Assembly (NCBI GenBank): GCA_023429375.1 | Contig: JAEYVY010000013.1 | Location: forward strand, 1 to 64,000 | DNA: 64,000 nt | From: Bacteroidota bacterium | GTDB lineage: Bacteria > Bacteroidota > Bacteroidia > Bacteroidales > Tannerellaceae | Direction of reading: 5' to 3' | Shown: positions 41,740 to 53,190 of the stretch, in pieces | Layout of the letters: every line of letters begins with the position of its first letter | Position numbering within the stretch: position 1 is the stretch's first letter | Translations under genes and position numbers: made by a program | The notes under the pieces: model-generated | The model's database searches: none | What the model saw: only the letters and a program-made list of their open reading frames with translations | Told to the model about the DNA's origin: nothing

Positions 41740-44700
41740 ATGATAAAGAAAATCACGAACAAAAGATTTAGTCGATTTATTTTGCCTAATCTTTTAAAAA
41801 TCAGCACAGTAAAATATGTTCTGTTAACTATGTTGTTCTTGTCTGCAACAACGATTTGTAATGCGACAAGTACATATGCACAATCCGTTTTGCTTTCACT
41901 GCAAATGGAAAATAAACCTATGCAACAGGTATTACAAGAAATTGAAAACAACTCAGAGTTTAAATTTTTCTATAATACCAAGCAAATCAACTTATCTCAA
42001 AAAGTATCTGTCAATGTATCCGAAACAGATGTATTTGCTATTCTGGACCAGATCTTTGCAAACACCAACATTGGCTATAAGGTACTAGACAAAAACATTG
42101 TTCTGGCACAAGAAAACATGCTGAAAGATGCTAAGATTGAAAACTATCAGCAACAAAAAACAAAATCAATTTCAGGAACAATTGTCGATGAACACAACGA
42201 AGCTGTAATTGGAGCAAATGTTTTCATTAAAGGAACAAACCAAGGAACAATCACAGATTTTGATGGTAACTTCACATTAAAAGACGTTCCAGAAAATGCA
42301 ATCTTAGTAGTTTCATATATCGGCTATATAGAGCAACAAATCTCTGTAGCAGGAAAAAATCAATTGGCCGTAGTTCTGAAAGAAGACTCAAAAGCATTGG
42401 AAGAAGTGGTAGTAGTAGGTTATGGTACACAGAAGAAAGTAAACCTGACCGGTGCTGTTGAACAAGTAACGAGCGAAGTTTTCGATAACCGTTCCGTATC
42501 TAACGTTTCTCAAGCTCTTCAAGGAACTATCCCTAACTTGAACATTACATTGGACGATGGTAAACCAACTCGTACTGCAGCATACAACGTTCGTGGTACG
42601 ACATCTATCGGACAAGGCGGTAGCGCATTGGTTCTTATCGATGGCGTTGAAGGCGATCCTGCTTTGTTGAACCCAAACGATATTGCTAGCGTATCTGTAT
42701 TGAAGGATGCTGCATCAGCTGCTATTTATGGAGCTAGAGGTTCATTCGGTGTTGTTTTGATTACGACCAAAAACCCACAGAAAGGAAAGGTTACCATAAA
42801 CTATACCGGTAATGTATCATTACAATCTCCTACTGCTGTACCAGACGTAGTTTCTGATGGTTATATCTATGCTGAACGTTTCCGTGAAGCTTACTATGCA
42901 TGGAATAACTATTCATCATTACCCAGCAAAATCAACAAGTCACAAATTTACACTGACGCTTGGTTACAAAAATTCAAAGAACGTAAAGAACAAGGTATTA
43001 CAGATGAATATGAGATTGCTGCAGATGGTACCTACACTTATTATGGTAATGTAAATTACTATGACGAATTGTATAAGAAACAAACTTATGCACAAGATCA
43101 TAACGTTACCGTATCGGGTGGTACAGAAAAATCAGATTTCTACATCTCTGGTCGTTTCTATGGCTATGACGGATTGTTCCGCTATAACACAGACGATTAT
43201 GATATCATGAATATCCGTGCTAAAGGATCTCTCCAAATAACTGACTGGCTGCGTCTTACTAACAATATGGAATTCTCAGACATGACCTATCATAACCCAA
43301 TAAACGTGGGTGAAGGTGGTTCTATCTGGAGAAATATTGCAGACGAAGGCCACCCTTCTTCTCCTATTTTCAACCCTGATGGTTCATTAACTATGTCTGC
43401 TGCTTATACAGTTGGTGATTTTATCTATGGAAAGAACGGTATCGATACGCATAAAAAAGTATTGAAGAACACAACTGGATTTGCTGCTTCGTTCCTTAAC
43501 AATAAACTGCGTATTAATGGTGACTTCACTTTCCGTAACTTCGACAACAACGAAGATCGTCGCAGAGTACCAGTTCCTTACAGTACAAAAGAAGGAAAAA
43601 CAACTTGGTTGAGTGAAAAATATAATGATTACAAGAAAAGTATTCGTAATACATTATATACAGCAACAAACCTTTATGCTGAATATGAAGACACATTCGC
43701 AGAAAGCCATTATTTGAAAGGAATGGTTGGTTACAACTATGAAACTTCAAAATACGAAAGTACTTATGTAGAACGCAACGGCTTGTTGTTGGCTGATTCA
43801 GAAAGTATCAACCTTGCTTTAGGTGATGCAATCACAACTTCTGCCGGTTGGGAAAAATGGCGTATTGCAGGTGCATTCTTCCGTTTGAACTATGCGTATA
43901 AAGATCGCTATCTAATGGAAGTAAATGGTCGTTATGACGGATCTTCAAAATTCCCAGAAAGCCAACAATGGGCATTCTTCCCATCAGTTTCTCTTGGATG
44001 GAGAGTTTCAGAAGAACCATTCTGGAAGGTAAATGATAATTTCATTTCTGACTTAAAGCTTAGAGCTTCGTATGGATCACTCGGTAACGGTAATGTGGAT
44101 TCATATAAATTCATGGAATTGTTATCTATCAGTACAGCAAGTTACATCGTAAATGGAGCTAAGAATAAATATACCAATTCACCGGATGTAATTCCAAGAT
44201 CATTAACTTGGGAAACTGCAACAACTACTGATATAGGTGCTGACTTTGGCTTCCTTGGTGGAAAAATGAGATTGACCGGAGACTATTATGTTCGTAAGAC
44301 TACGGATATGTATACTAAAGGGGTTACTCTTCCTGATGTATTCGGTGCAACTTCACCAAAAGGTAACTACGCTGACATGACAACCAAAGGATGGGAATTA
44401 TCAATTAGCTATCGTGATAAATTCACATTGGCTGATAAACCATTCAATTATGAAGTACGTGGTACATTGGCCGACTACAAATCAACAATCGACAGATATA
44501 ACAATGCTACGAAGAGTCTGGATGACTATTACGAAGGACAGACTGTAGGAGAAATTTGGGGATATCGCACAGATGGTTTGTTCCAATCTGAAGATGAAAT
44601 AAAAGGTTATGTGAATACAATCATCAAATCTTCTTCAAACGGTAAAATTTATCCTGGAGACATTAAATTTGTTGATGTAAATGGCAACGGAAAGATCGAT

Positions 44701-45288
44701 TACGGTGATAATACAATAGATAACCCAGGTGATAAAGTAATTCTTGGTAATAGCGAACCCCGATTCATTTATAGCTTTACATTAAGCGGTGATTGGAACA
44801 ATTTCTTTGTTTCGGCATTCTTCCAAGGTATTGGCAGACAACACTGGTACCCAAGCAATGAATCTGGATTCTGGGGACAATACAACCGTCCATACAACCA
44901 ATTACCTACATGGCATTTGGATAATTATTGGACAGAAGATAACAGAGATGCTTACCTTCCACGTTATGCAGGTTATAACAACTCTCTGAAATCACAAAGT
45001 TGCGACCGCTATTTACAAAACATTGGATATATCCGTTTGAAAAACCTTCAAGTTGGATATACACTTCCTCAAGTTTGGACATCAAAAGCCGGTATGCAAA
45101 ATGTAAGAGTTTATTTAAGTGGCGAAAACATCTGGAGTTGGTCTCCATTGTATAAGCACACTCGTGACTATGACGTTACAAATACTAACTCAGGTTCGGA
45201 CCCGGATCTAACTTCCGGAACTAGTGGTGATAATTATACCTATCCGATGATGAAAAGTATAACCCTTGGATTATCAGTAACATTTTAA
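41740..45288 (+). CDS. SusC/RagA TonB-dependent transporter with STN domain
   Basis: 1182 residues. Signal region, then an STN domain (about 50-130, LQMENKPMQQVLQEIENNSEFKF) that talks to FecR, a carboxypeptidase-like domain (ISGTIVDEHNEAVIGANVFI), TonB box region VVVVGYGTQKKVNLTGAV, plug (VRGTTSIGQGGSALVLIDGVEG) and barrel ending in LGLSVTF. It imports a SusD-captured ligand across the outer membrane. The ATG at 41740 (MIKKITNKRF) was chosen; the frame open from 41647 runs through the leader hairpin. Ligand unknown. Followed by its SusD after 12 bp. Confidence 0.93.
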   Translation: MIKKITNKRFSRFILPNLLKISTVKYVLLTMLFLSATTICNATSTYAQSVLLSLQMENKPMQQVLQEIENNSEFKFFYNTKQINLSQKVSVNVSETDVFAILDQIFANTNIGYKVLDKNIVLAQENMLKDAKIENYQQQKTKSISGTIVDEHNEAVIGANVFIKGTNQGTITDFDGNFTLKDVPENAILVVSYIGYIEQQISVAGKNQLAVVLKEDSKALEEVVVVGYGTQKKVNLTGAVEQVTSEVFDNRSVSNVSQALQGTIPNLNITLDDGKPTRTAAYNVRGTTSIGQGGSALVLIDGVEGDPALLNPNDIASVSVLKDAASAAIYGARGSFGVVLITTKNPQKGKVTINYTGNVSLQSPTAVPDVVSDGYIYAERFREAYYAWNNYSSLPSKINKSQIYTDAWLQKFKERKEQGITDEYEIAADGTYTYYGNVNYYDELYKKQTYAQDHNVTVSGGTEKSDFYISGRFYGYDGLFRYNTDDYDIMNIRAKGSLQITDWLRLTNNMEFSDMTYHNPINVGEGGSIWRNIADEGHPSSPIFNPDGSLTMSAAYTVGDFIYGKNGIDTHKKVLKNTTGFAASFLNNKLRINGDFTFRNFDNNEDRRRVPVPYSTKEGKTTWLSEKYNDYKKSIRNTLYTATNLYAEYEDTFAESHYLKGMVGYNYETSKYESTYVERNGLLLADSESINLALGDAITTSAGWEKWRIAGAFFRLNYAYKDRYLMEVNGRYDGSSKFPESQQWAFFPSVSLGWRVSEEPFWKVNDNFISDLKLRASYGSLGNGNVDSYKFMELLSISTASYIVNGAKNKYTNSPDVIPRSLTWETATTTDIGADFGFLGGKMRLTGDYYVRKTTDMYTKGVTLPDVFGATSPKGNYADMTTKGWELSISYRDKFTLADKPFNYEVRGTLADYKSTIDRYNNATKSLDDYYEGQTVGEIWGYRTDGLFQSEDEIKGYVNTIIKSSSNGKIYPGDIKFVDVNGNGKIDYGDNTIDNPGDKVILGNSEPRFIYSFTLSGDWNNFFVSAFFQGIGRQHWYPSNESGFWGQYNRPYNQLPTWHLDNYWTEDNRDAYLPRYAGYNNSLKSQSCDRYLQNIGYIRLKNLQVGYTLPQVWTSKAGMQNVRVYLSGENIWSWSPLYKHTRDYDVTNTNSGSDPDLTSGTSGDNYTYPMMKSITLGLSVTF

Positions 45289-45300
45289 AAAGTAATTATC

Positions 45301-47139
45301 ATGAAGAAAATACAATATTTATTCTTACTGTTCTTCGTTCTTTTTATAAACTCATGTGATTTATATGAAGAACCCAAGGCTACTGTCAGTAAAGATGCCA
45401 TCATGAGTACTGAAGCCGGACTACAGACTTATGTTTATTCATTCTATGAAAAGTTGCTCCCTTCTGGTAGTGACGCAAACCAAATAGAAGTTAATTTGGT
45501 TGATTTTGGTGCAATTAACAACCTTCCTGACTTCCAGGTAAAGAATGCTTACAGTGAAACAAACTCAGGTGGTTGGTCATGGAGTAATCTACGTAATATC
45601 AATTATTTCATTGTAAACTGTACAAGTGATAAAGTTGATGAAAAAGTACGCAACCACTATATCGGTATCGCTCGCTTTTTCAGAGCTTACTTCTATTATG
45701 ATAAAGTAACTCAATTTGGAGATGTGCCATGGATTGACAGACCTCTTGATGTTGATGACGAAGAGTTATATGCTCCACGTGATTCACGCGAATTGGTGAT
45801 GGAAAAAGTATTCGAAGACCTGGAATTTGCATGTAATAACATTACAACCTTGAGTGATCCAACAGGTACAATGATTACGAAATGGGTAGCTTATGGCTTT
45901 GCAAGTCGCGTTTGCTTGTTCGAAGCATCTTTCAGAAAATATCACAATTTAAACTTATCAACTAGTGCTGATGTGTGGTTCAAAAGAGCAATGGACAAAG
46001 CTGAATATGTTATGAAAAATTCAGGCAAGAAGCTTCATACGGCATCAGGCGTAAATAAATCTTTCAGAGATTTGTTTACTAGCGACAATCCTATTACAGA
46101 TGAAGTTTTATTGGCTGCTTGTTCAAGTGCTGAACTTGGCGTATTACATCATGCAAACTGGAAATGGACATCACCTACTTACGGTAACCGTTTCAGCTTG
46201 ACTCGTACATTTATCAACACTTTCCTGCAGACAGATGGAACTCCTTATACAACTCGTACAGGATGGCAAACAGAAGAATTCTTTGATGAATGTAAGAACA
46301 GAGATGCGCGTTTAGCTCAAACGATCAGAACTCCGGGTTATACCCGTGAAGGAGTGCCTGCAGCACCAGACTTTATGGGTTATTCAAGAACTGGATATCA
46401 ACCAATCAAATACTGTTTGGATGAAAAGAAATATGATGATGCAGCATTGAATACAAATGCAATTCCTCTGTTACGTTATGCAGAAGTATTGTTAAACTAT
46501 GCAGAAGCGAAAGCTGAGTTGAATCAATTGACTGACGAAGATTGGGCAAAAACAATTGGTGCTTTACGTGCAAGAGCAGGTATCACTGGCGGTTTGACTT
46601 CAAAACCTACAACAATTGATACTTATTTCCAACAAACTTATTTCCCATCAATTAACAATCCTGTAATTCTGGAAATTCGTAGAGAACGTGCAATCGAGCT
46701 ATGTCTTGAAGGACTCAGATTTGATGACCTTCGTCGTTGGAAATGCGGTGAATTGTTGAATATGAGTTGGGATGGTATGTATATACCTAAGTTGAACGAA
46801 CCATTAGATTTGGATAGAGATGGTACTTACGATGTATTATTCTATGATACAAATGCTAATCTGGAAGCTGCAAAAGCTAAATTAGATTGGGGTAAGGTTG
46901 GTAAAACTTGTGCTACTATTGCAATTCAAGGTACAAATGTATTGCAATTGGTAAAAGAAGTTGAACCGGGCAATCCTTCAGCAGGTTACTATTTAACTTG
47001 GGATACACCGAATGATTATAAGCGAGTTTTCGGGAAAAAGCAATATCTTTACCCAATTCCATCATTGGTGATGGTGAAAAACCCTAACATCAAGCAAAAT
47101 CCAGGATGGGAAAACGGAGCTTCTAATGACGGTAACTAA
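45301..47139 (+). CDS. SusD/RagB outer-membrane lipoprotein
   Basis: 612 residues. Lipobox INSC (Cys at about 19), SusD family N-terminal TPR-like part (RFFRAYFYYDKVTQFGDVPWID) and C-terminal RagB part with LRYAEVLLNYAEAKAELNQ, LRARAG, RRERAIELCLEGLRFDDLRRWK. It forms the lid of the SusC transporter. Partner of the transporter immediately upstream. Confidence 0.94.
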   Translation: MKKIQYLFLLFFVLFINSCDLYEEPKATVSKDAIMSTEAGLQTYVYSFYEKLLPSGSDANQIEVNLVDFGAINNLPDFQVKNAYSETNSGGWSWSNLRNINYFIVNCTSDKVDEKVRNHYIGIARFFRAYFYYDKVTQFGDVPWIDRPLDVDDEELYAPRDSRELVMEKVFEDLEFACNNITTLSDPTGTMITKWVAYGFASRVCLFEASFRKYHNLNLSTSADVWFKRAMDKAEYVMKNSGKKLHTASGVNKSFRDLFTSDNPITDEVLLAACSSAELGVLHHANWKWTSPTYGNRFSLTRTFINTFLQTDGTPYTTRTGWQTEEFFDECKNRDARLAQTIRTPGYTREGVPAAPDFMGYSRTGYQPIKYCLDEKKYDDAALNTNAIPLLRYAEVLLNYAEAKAELNQLTDEDWAKTIGALRARAGITGGLTSKPTTIDTYFQQTYFPSINNPVILEIRRERAIELCLEGLRFDDLRRWKCGELLNMSWDGMYIPKLNEPLDLDRDGTYDVLFYDTNANLEAAKAKLDWGKVGKTCATIAIQGTNVLQLVKEVEPGNPSAGYYLTWDTPNDYKRVFGKKQYLYPIPSLVMVKNPNIKQNPGWENGASNDGN

Positions 47140-47145
47140 ATAATT

Positions 47146-48000
47146 ATGAACATGAAAACTAAATTAATTTGCTTAGTTCTTTGTTTAACCGGATGTTTGC
47201 TTCCAGTTAACGCAAAGCAAAAATGCGAATTGAGAGTGGCAACTTTCAACTTGCGTATGGATACAAAAAATGATGGACCTAATGCTTGGGAACATCGTAA
47301 AGATTTTGTGAAATCACTTGTCTTATTCCATGAATTCGATGTATTCGGAACTCAAGAAGGTTTCAAACATCAATTAGATGGTATCTTGGAAACCGGTGTT
47401 TACAATTACGTAGGTGCTGGTCGTGAAGATGGTAAAGACGCTGGTGAACATTCAGCAATCTTTTACAACAAAGAACGTTTTAAAGTTTTGGAACATGGCG
47501 ATTTCTGGTATTCGGAAACACCGGAGGTTCCCGGAAAAGGTTGGGATGCCACATGCTGTAACCGAATTTGCTCATGGGCAAAATTCAAAGACAAAGTAAG
47601 CGGAAAAGAATTCTTTTTCTTCAACTCTCACTATGATCATCAAGGCAAAGTGGCAAGAAGAGAATCTTCAAAGCTTCTTCTTAAGCGAATTAATGAAATA
47701 GCCGGAAAAGCAACTATCTTCTGTACAGGTGACTTCAATGCCGTTCCTGAAGACGAGCCAATTCAGCTTATCTACTCAGATGGTTATTTGAAAGATTCGA
47801 AATTGATTTCGAAAAAAGAACCTTATGGACCAGTAGGAACTTATCACGGATATAAGTTTGACGCTCCGATGAAGGATCGTATCGACTATATTTTCGTATC
47901 ACCCAATGTGACTGTAGAAAAATATGGCGTACTAACAGATAGCAAAAACGGACGTTTTGCTTCCGATCATTTCCCAGTTCTTGTTCATGTGACATTTTAA
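47146..48000 (+). CDS. Exported endonuclease/exonuclease/phosphatase-fold hydrolase
   Basis: 284 residues with an N-terminal signal peptide. All EEP catalytic segments are present: ATFNLRMD (Asn), FGTQEGF (Glu), NSHYDHQG (His), CTGDFNAVPED (Asp, Asn), DRIDYIFVS (Asp) and FASDHFPVLV (Asp-His). It hydrolyses a phosphodiester or phosphomonoester with Mg2+. It starts 6 bp after susD and is in the same operon, so it probably acts on the imported ligand: nucleic acid, phospholipid or a sugar phosphate are all possible. The operon has no glycoside hydrolase. Confidence 0.85.
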   Translation: MNMKTKLICLVLCLTGCLLPVNAKQKCELRVATFNLRMDTKNDGPNAWEHRKDFVKSLVLFHEFDVFGTQEGFKHQLDGILETGVYNYVGAGREDGKDAGEHSAIFYNKERFKVLEHGDFWYSETPEVPGKGWDATCCNRICSWAKFKDKVSGKEFFFFNSHYDHQGKVARRESSKLLLKRINEIAGKATIFCTGDFNAVPEDEPIQLIYSDGYLKDSKLISKKEPYGPVGTYHGYKFDAPMKDRIDYIFVSPNVTVEKYGVLTDSKNGRFASDHFPVLVHVTF

Positions 48001-48019
48001 TTAAATGCCATATAAATGT

Positions 48020-48053
48020 AAAGGAGAGTGTCTGCATAGACACTCTCCTTTTT
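48020..48053. terminator. Bidirectional terminator between the two Sus loci
   Basis: Perfect 14-bp stem (48020-48033 with 48038-48051; core ggagagtgtct), 4-nt loop, T run on plus and A-start on minus. Lies between convergent operons. Confidence 0.85.
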
Positions 48054-48077
48054 CATTATTGTCAATTTAAGATTCCA

Positions 48078-49784
48078 TCATTTAACGTCCCACCATAAAC
48101 GTCCATATTCATTGGATTCATCACCGAATTGTGGGTCTTCCTTCATCACATCAATCCGCTTAATCAGATTTTCTGCGTTATGTACACCTGGATTAGGATA
48201 CACAAACTTTACTCGGCGTGGAATAATTCGCTTGACACCCTGTATGACAGGCTCTTCAAATTGAATAATCTTTGAGTCCTCCCAATTAGGATAGTTAGTT
48301 CTCTTCCAGAAAGCATACATTTCGTCAACATTCTTATAATGCTCTACATACGTTTGAGCATATATTTGCTCAAGTCCAATGCTCTGGTTCCACTTAACAT
48401 CTTCTTTTTGCATGAATGCATCTATTTCTTCTTGAGTGATTTCTTCATAATCAATCACATCACAATATTTGCCTACTTCACTCCATTGAGCCAACGAGGC
48501 TTTCACTCCATCTTCATACCATTCTTGTGCAGATTTTGAGGAAGGAATACCTTCTCTTAACACCCATTCTGCTGATAGGAAACAGAAATCTGCATAAGTC
48601 ATAACCGGTGCCCAGTTACCTCCGTTGCCGGTATCGTCATTCCCTTTCCACAAACGCGATTGAGGCGTATTAGCAGGCCTCATATCAATTTGCTCTTTAT
48701 CTTTCGTCAAGTAATAACGCGCTCTCGGTCTATTATCGTTCCACTTGTCATAGCTAATCGTACTTCCCTCCCATCTTGTATAATTCGCTGGAATAAGTCG
48801 CGAAGTATCAGTTTGTGCCTTATTGAATTCTTCTACATTCTCAGGCGTCAAATTATTTTTCTTAAAGAAAATCTTTCTTCGTGGATCCTCATTTTTATTC
48901 AGATAATCCATAAATGCATAGGAAGCAATTTCCATATCACGTATGGAATGCCAGTCTCCTTCATGAATATTCGTATAAAGATTGTCAAACCACAAGATAA
49001 AGCTATCATCAGTTGTATTAAATACGAATTCACTGTTTGACGGACTAAGCACTTCCGTAGCTATTGACTTAGCTATTTCGGGTTGTCTTTTCCATAGACG
49101 ACTAGCCAAACGCAATCGGACACCATTGGCTGCTTTAATCCACTTCTTCATATCTCCATTGTAAGATCTATCATAGCCTTTAAGTGACTTTTGAGAAGAT
49201 GAGTTCAAGTTTGCCTTTAGCGTACTTATACATTCCTTCAACTGCTTATCCCAAATGTCAGACAGCTCTTCTTGAGTTTCAAATTCAGGAGACATACTTT
49301 CATCGTCAATCAGTCCTTTCTTTGCCAGCCAAGCTTGGCTATAGGCTAACGAGCCAAACATATCTGAAGTCTGTATCCCTTTAGCGATTAACAAGATCCG
49401 TCCGGCTTGTATTAGGTCTGAATAGTTTTCAGGTGTATCTGTTTTTGATGCTACATATTCAATATTAGTCACATAAGATCCCATTTGATTATACTCGTAA
49501 TAGATTGAATTTCCGATACTATTCTGAAAATAATCATAATTAGTTAGAGAATACCCCCAAATTCCTGATCCATATTGCATCCATCTGAACTTGGCAGCAT
49601 AAATGGAATTCCAACAATGCGCAGCACTTAACACGTTTGTTTCTGCCATGTAAAACAACTCTTCCGGCTGAACATCTATTACAGCTGAAGGGTCTCTATT
49701 CAAGTTTTCAAAGTCATCTGTACAACCAACTGTGGTCAAACTGATTGCAAGAACAGACAGGATATATAATTTTAATTTTTCCAT
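48078..49784 (-). CDS. SusD-like outer-membrane lipoprotein (second locus)
   Basis: 568 residues. Lipobox TVGC (Cys at about 21), then the SusD-like pattern: FENLNRDPSAVIDVQPEELF, NYSDLIQAGRILLIAKGIQTSDMFG, FLSAEWVLREG and a C-terminal WKRTNYPNW. It belongs to the SusD-like group that pairs with RagA transporters. Intact although its SusC partner directly upstream (10 bp away) is frameshifted. Ligand unknown. Confidence 0.9.
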   Translation of the reverse strand: MEKLKLYILSVLAISLTTVGCTDDFENLNRDPSAVIDVQPEELFYMAETNVLSAAHCWNSIYAAKFRWMQYGSGIWGYSLTNYDYFQNSIGNSIYYEYNQMGSYVTNIEYVASKTDTPENYSDLIQAGRILLIAKGIQTSDMFGSLAYSQAWLAKKGLIDDESMSPEFETQEELSDIWDKQLKECISTLKANLNSSSQKSLKGYDRSYNGDMKKWIKAANGVRLRLASRLWKRQPEIAKSIATEVLSPSNSEFVFNTTDDSFILWFDNLYTNIHEGDWHSIRDMEIASYAFMDYLNKNEDPRRKIFFKKNNLTPENVEEFNKAQTDTSRLIPANYTRWEGSTISYDKWNDNRPRARYYLTKDKEQIDMRPANTPQSRLWKGNDDTGNGGNWAPVMTYADFCFLSAEWVLREGIPSSKSAQEWYEDGVKASLAQWSEVGKYCDVIDYEEITQEEIDAFMQKEDVKWNQSIGLEQIYAQTYVEHYKNVDEMYAFWKRTNYPNWEDSKIIQFEEPVIQGVKRIIPRRVKFVYPNPGVHNAENLIKRIDVMKEDPQFGDESNEYGRLWWDVK

Positions 49785-49794
49785 GATTTTAGAA

Positions 49795-52700
49795 TTAGAA
49801 GTTTAGATTAAGTTTAACACCGTAGTTTCTGCTAAATACGTTTCCTCCAGCTTCTACGTACTCATAACTGTAGTTACTTTTTAGTCCTTCAGGATGAATA
49901 TTATCAGGCAGGCTGTTATAGAGATAGCCTACATTACGAACAACGAATCCTATATTTGCACGCTTAATGAATGCTTTGCTGATCCATTTTGAAGGTATTT
50001 CCCAGTTCAATGATATTTCTCGCAAGGCAACCCATGAGAGTTCATGTATCGATGCTTCACGTATACCATTCCCCAATCATATAAATTACCGTAATAATTA
50101 TACGCAGAGATGGGTTCTACATAGCCTTTCTCATATGCTTCGCGATAGGACATTCCTCCAACATTTACTTGTGTACCTTTATAATCTACAGTTGCATTCG
50201 GTTCGAATATGCCATCAGGAATCATTCCATCATTCACCACACGACCATCCATCCAATGTTCTTTTTAATCCTCCTAAATCTTCAGTTCTACCCGGCAAAC
50301 TACTCATCAATCTACCACTTGACATCCCATAATTATACGAAGCCGATAAAATATCACCACCAAACCGCGCATCGATTATCATACCTAAATTAAATCCCTT
50401 CCATTGCAGATTAGAGGTAAAACCTCCAAGAAAATCCGGTTGCATACTACCAATTTTTTCTGAAGTTCCAGATCTCAGCCAAGCACCTGCACTATTTAAT
50501 AATTTTTCTCCGGTTGCCTCATCGCGTTTAAAGGCCGCACTTGAATAAATATCTCCATAAGCTCCTCCAACAGTTGCCCATGCATCCGTTTCAATACTAC
50601 TCGTTCCTAACTGATAACGGGTAACACCGTGATACAACTCTTTGATCTTATTTCTATTTTTGGTATAGCTCAACGTGATATCCCAAACGAGATCTCTCGT
50701 TTGAACAGGTGTAGCTGACAATAAAATCTCTATCCCTTGATTCTGAATATTACCGGCATTTATGATCCGATAAGAAACGCCTGTTTCTTCTGAAGTAGGC
50801 AAAGCAAGTATTTGATTTTTTGTGTTTGTTTTGTAATAAGCCAAGTCAATACCAATTCGGTTGTTAAACATGCGATAATCGACACCGAACTCTATGGCAT
50901 GTTGCTTTTCCGGTTTTAGATCTAAAGCACCTAAGTTTTTATTTGCAAAATCAAAATAGGGATAAGTTCCCGAACCAAAATAAGTATCTTTAAATGAATT
51001 AAAATAGATATAAGTTCCCGGATTTGTAATCAAATAGGGGTCACAGTCTTTACCTACGATAGCATACGATGCACGAATCTTAGCAAATGAAATAGACGAA
51101 GGCAGCTTTTCCTTAAAGGTCTCTGTAATCAACCATGAGGTACTAACCGAAGGATAGAAGTAAGATACATTTCCTGATCCATCTAAATAACGAAGTGTAG
51201 ATGACCAGTCGTTTCTTCCTGTTACATCCAAAAAGACTTGTCCTTCCCAATCCATATTAATAAACCCATAAACAGAGTTTATTCTCTTCTGCTTTGTGCG
51301 TGAATAAGCTTCTGTTGTGGGAGGATCAATCGAGTTATTTAATTCAAATACTCCCGGTATGCGCAGTCCATTATTTGTCTTCGAATTATGAAAAGACTGA
51401 TCTTCATTAAATCGTTCAGCTCCAATCGAGCCACTTATTGAAAAGTTGTTAAACTTTTTTTGTGCAGTCAGCATCGCAGTCAGTTTGTATTGCAATTTCT
51501 GACTTTCATTCAGTCTGTATTCCGCTCCTCTAAAACCGTCTTTTTCTGTGGCCAACGTTTTCTTTTCGTAGGATTTATACAACCTGTTCATATCTCCTTT
51601 TACAACAAGTTTCAACCAATCAGTCAGATTGAAATTAACATTCAGATAGCCTCTGTAATTCTCCTCATTTTGTATTTCGTCATTTTCCAGATAGTCAAAT
51701 AAGGTTGCTGAATAACCGAATGGGTCGTCACCATTCCACCCATCTCTCGCAACACTCCAATAATTCTTTTTCCAGTATCTCGTATCATAATCTCGGGGGA
51801 CACTGTAAGAGAAGTCATAAATCGGAGATTTATCTCCTCCTTGATAGGTTGGATTCTTTGCATCTGAATTTACATACGAAAATCCGGCTTCTGCTGTTAC
51901 ATATTTACTGATATCTTGGGTTGCATTTAAGGATAAGCTATTTCTTGTCATTGAGTTTTTCAGACTGATCCCGTCGTTTTGCAAATTAGAAAAAGAGAAA
52001 CGGAATGTACTTTGATCCGTTCCACCTGATATAGCAACGTTTGTATTCACAAAATGACCTGTCCGATACATCTCTTTCAGGTTGTCTTCATAAGGCTGAT
52101 GAATACCATCGTAAATCTGACTAACGGTGTAGGGCTTATAGTCATAAGCAGGGCCAAAGTTCCTTCCCGGCTCAATGCTTCTAACTTCATTTCCATTCTT
52201 ATCAACTGGCCACAAAGGGTAGGTACCCATTCCAAATTGGTTTTGGAGTTTTGGGTATGAGTAGACAGACTCCCATTGTTGGGTATGTGAAAAACTGATA
52301 CCTAGTCCTTCGCCTTTCTTACCTCTTTTTGTTGTAATTAATATAACACCATTCGATGCTCTGGAACCGTACAAAGCTGTTGCTGCTGCTCCTTTAAGGA
52401 TAGAAACTGTTTCAAAATCGTCGGAATTCAAATTTTTGATATCATTACCAAAATCTCGATCATTTTTATCTCCGGTCTTGGTAACGTCATTATCAATAAT
52501 AATTCCATCAATAACGAATATAGGCTGGTTGTTTCCTGACATTGAAGTATTTCCTCGTATCAAAATACGTTGAGAAGATTGCGGACCTGCAGTTCCCATA
52601 TTGATCTGTACTCCGGCAACTTTACCTTGTAGTGCATTTACCGGATTGACATTATTGGACTTGAGCAAATCATCTCCTTTCAATTCTGTCATAGCGTATC

Positions 52701-53094
52701 CTAAGGCCTTCTTATCACGGGTCATCCCCAAAGCAGTTACCACAACTTCAGACAAGGCTTGAGCATCCTCTTTCAATACAATCTTTAGCTCCGACTGGCC
52801 TTTAACATCAACTTCCTGAGGAATATAACCAATGTAACTAACCACTAAAGTTGCTGAAGAGGGAACGGTTAAAATGAAATCACCATCCATACCTGTTATA
52901 GTTCCAATACTTGGATCACTTTTTAGCACTAGATTAGCTCCAATAACAGGTTCGCCTAATTCGTCCAAAACAATCCCTTTAATTTGTTTTGAATTGGATG
53001 ATTGAGCATGTGAAACGTGAACAACAGTTGATAAAAATAAAGAAATAAAAAACAACACACAGCATTGTATCTGCGCTTTCCTTCTGTAATTCAT
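49795..53094 (-). pseudogene. SusC/RagA transporter, disrupted by two frameshifts
   Basis: About 1100 codons in total. An intact N-terminal part (signal peptide, CarboxypepD_reg-like KGIVLDELGEPVIGANLV, TonB box, plug LIRGNTSMSGNNQPIFVIDG, no STN domain) runs from 53094 to the stop at about 50230. A 4-bp tandem repeat (ATCCATCC, 50247-50254) shifts the frame, the next 170 bp read in another frame (DGRVVNDGMIPDGIFEPNAT), and a C run at 50071-50074 one base short returns it to the original frame for the C-terminus (ELSWVALREISLNWEIP ... GVKLNLNF). Without both indels the protein would be whole. Real decay or sequencing error cannot be told apart here. Confidence 0.85.
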
Positions 53095-53190
53095 AACATT
53101 AAATTTAGGTTACTAATAAAAATATGTATATAGCGAACTAGTGAATAATCTATTTAGATTTAAGTAATGGCTGAACCAAATTCTTCACTT

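Noticed and set aside
50007..50252. Separate small gene on the minus strand
   Set aside because: It is the middle part of the broken SusC read in the shifted frame, with a SusC-type sequence and no independent start.
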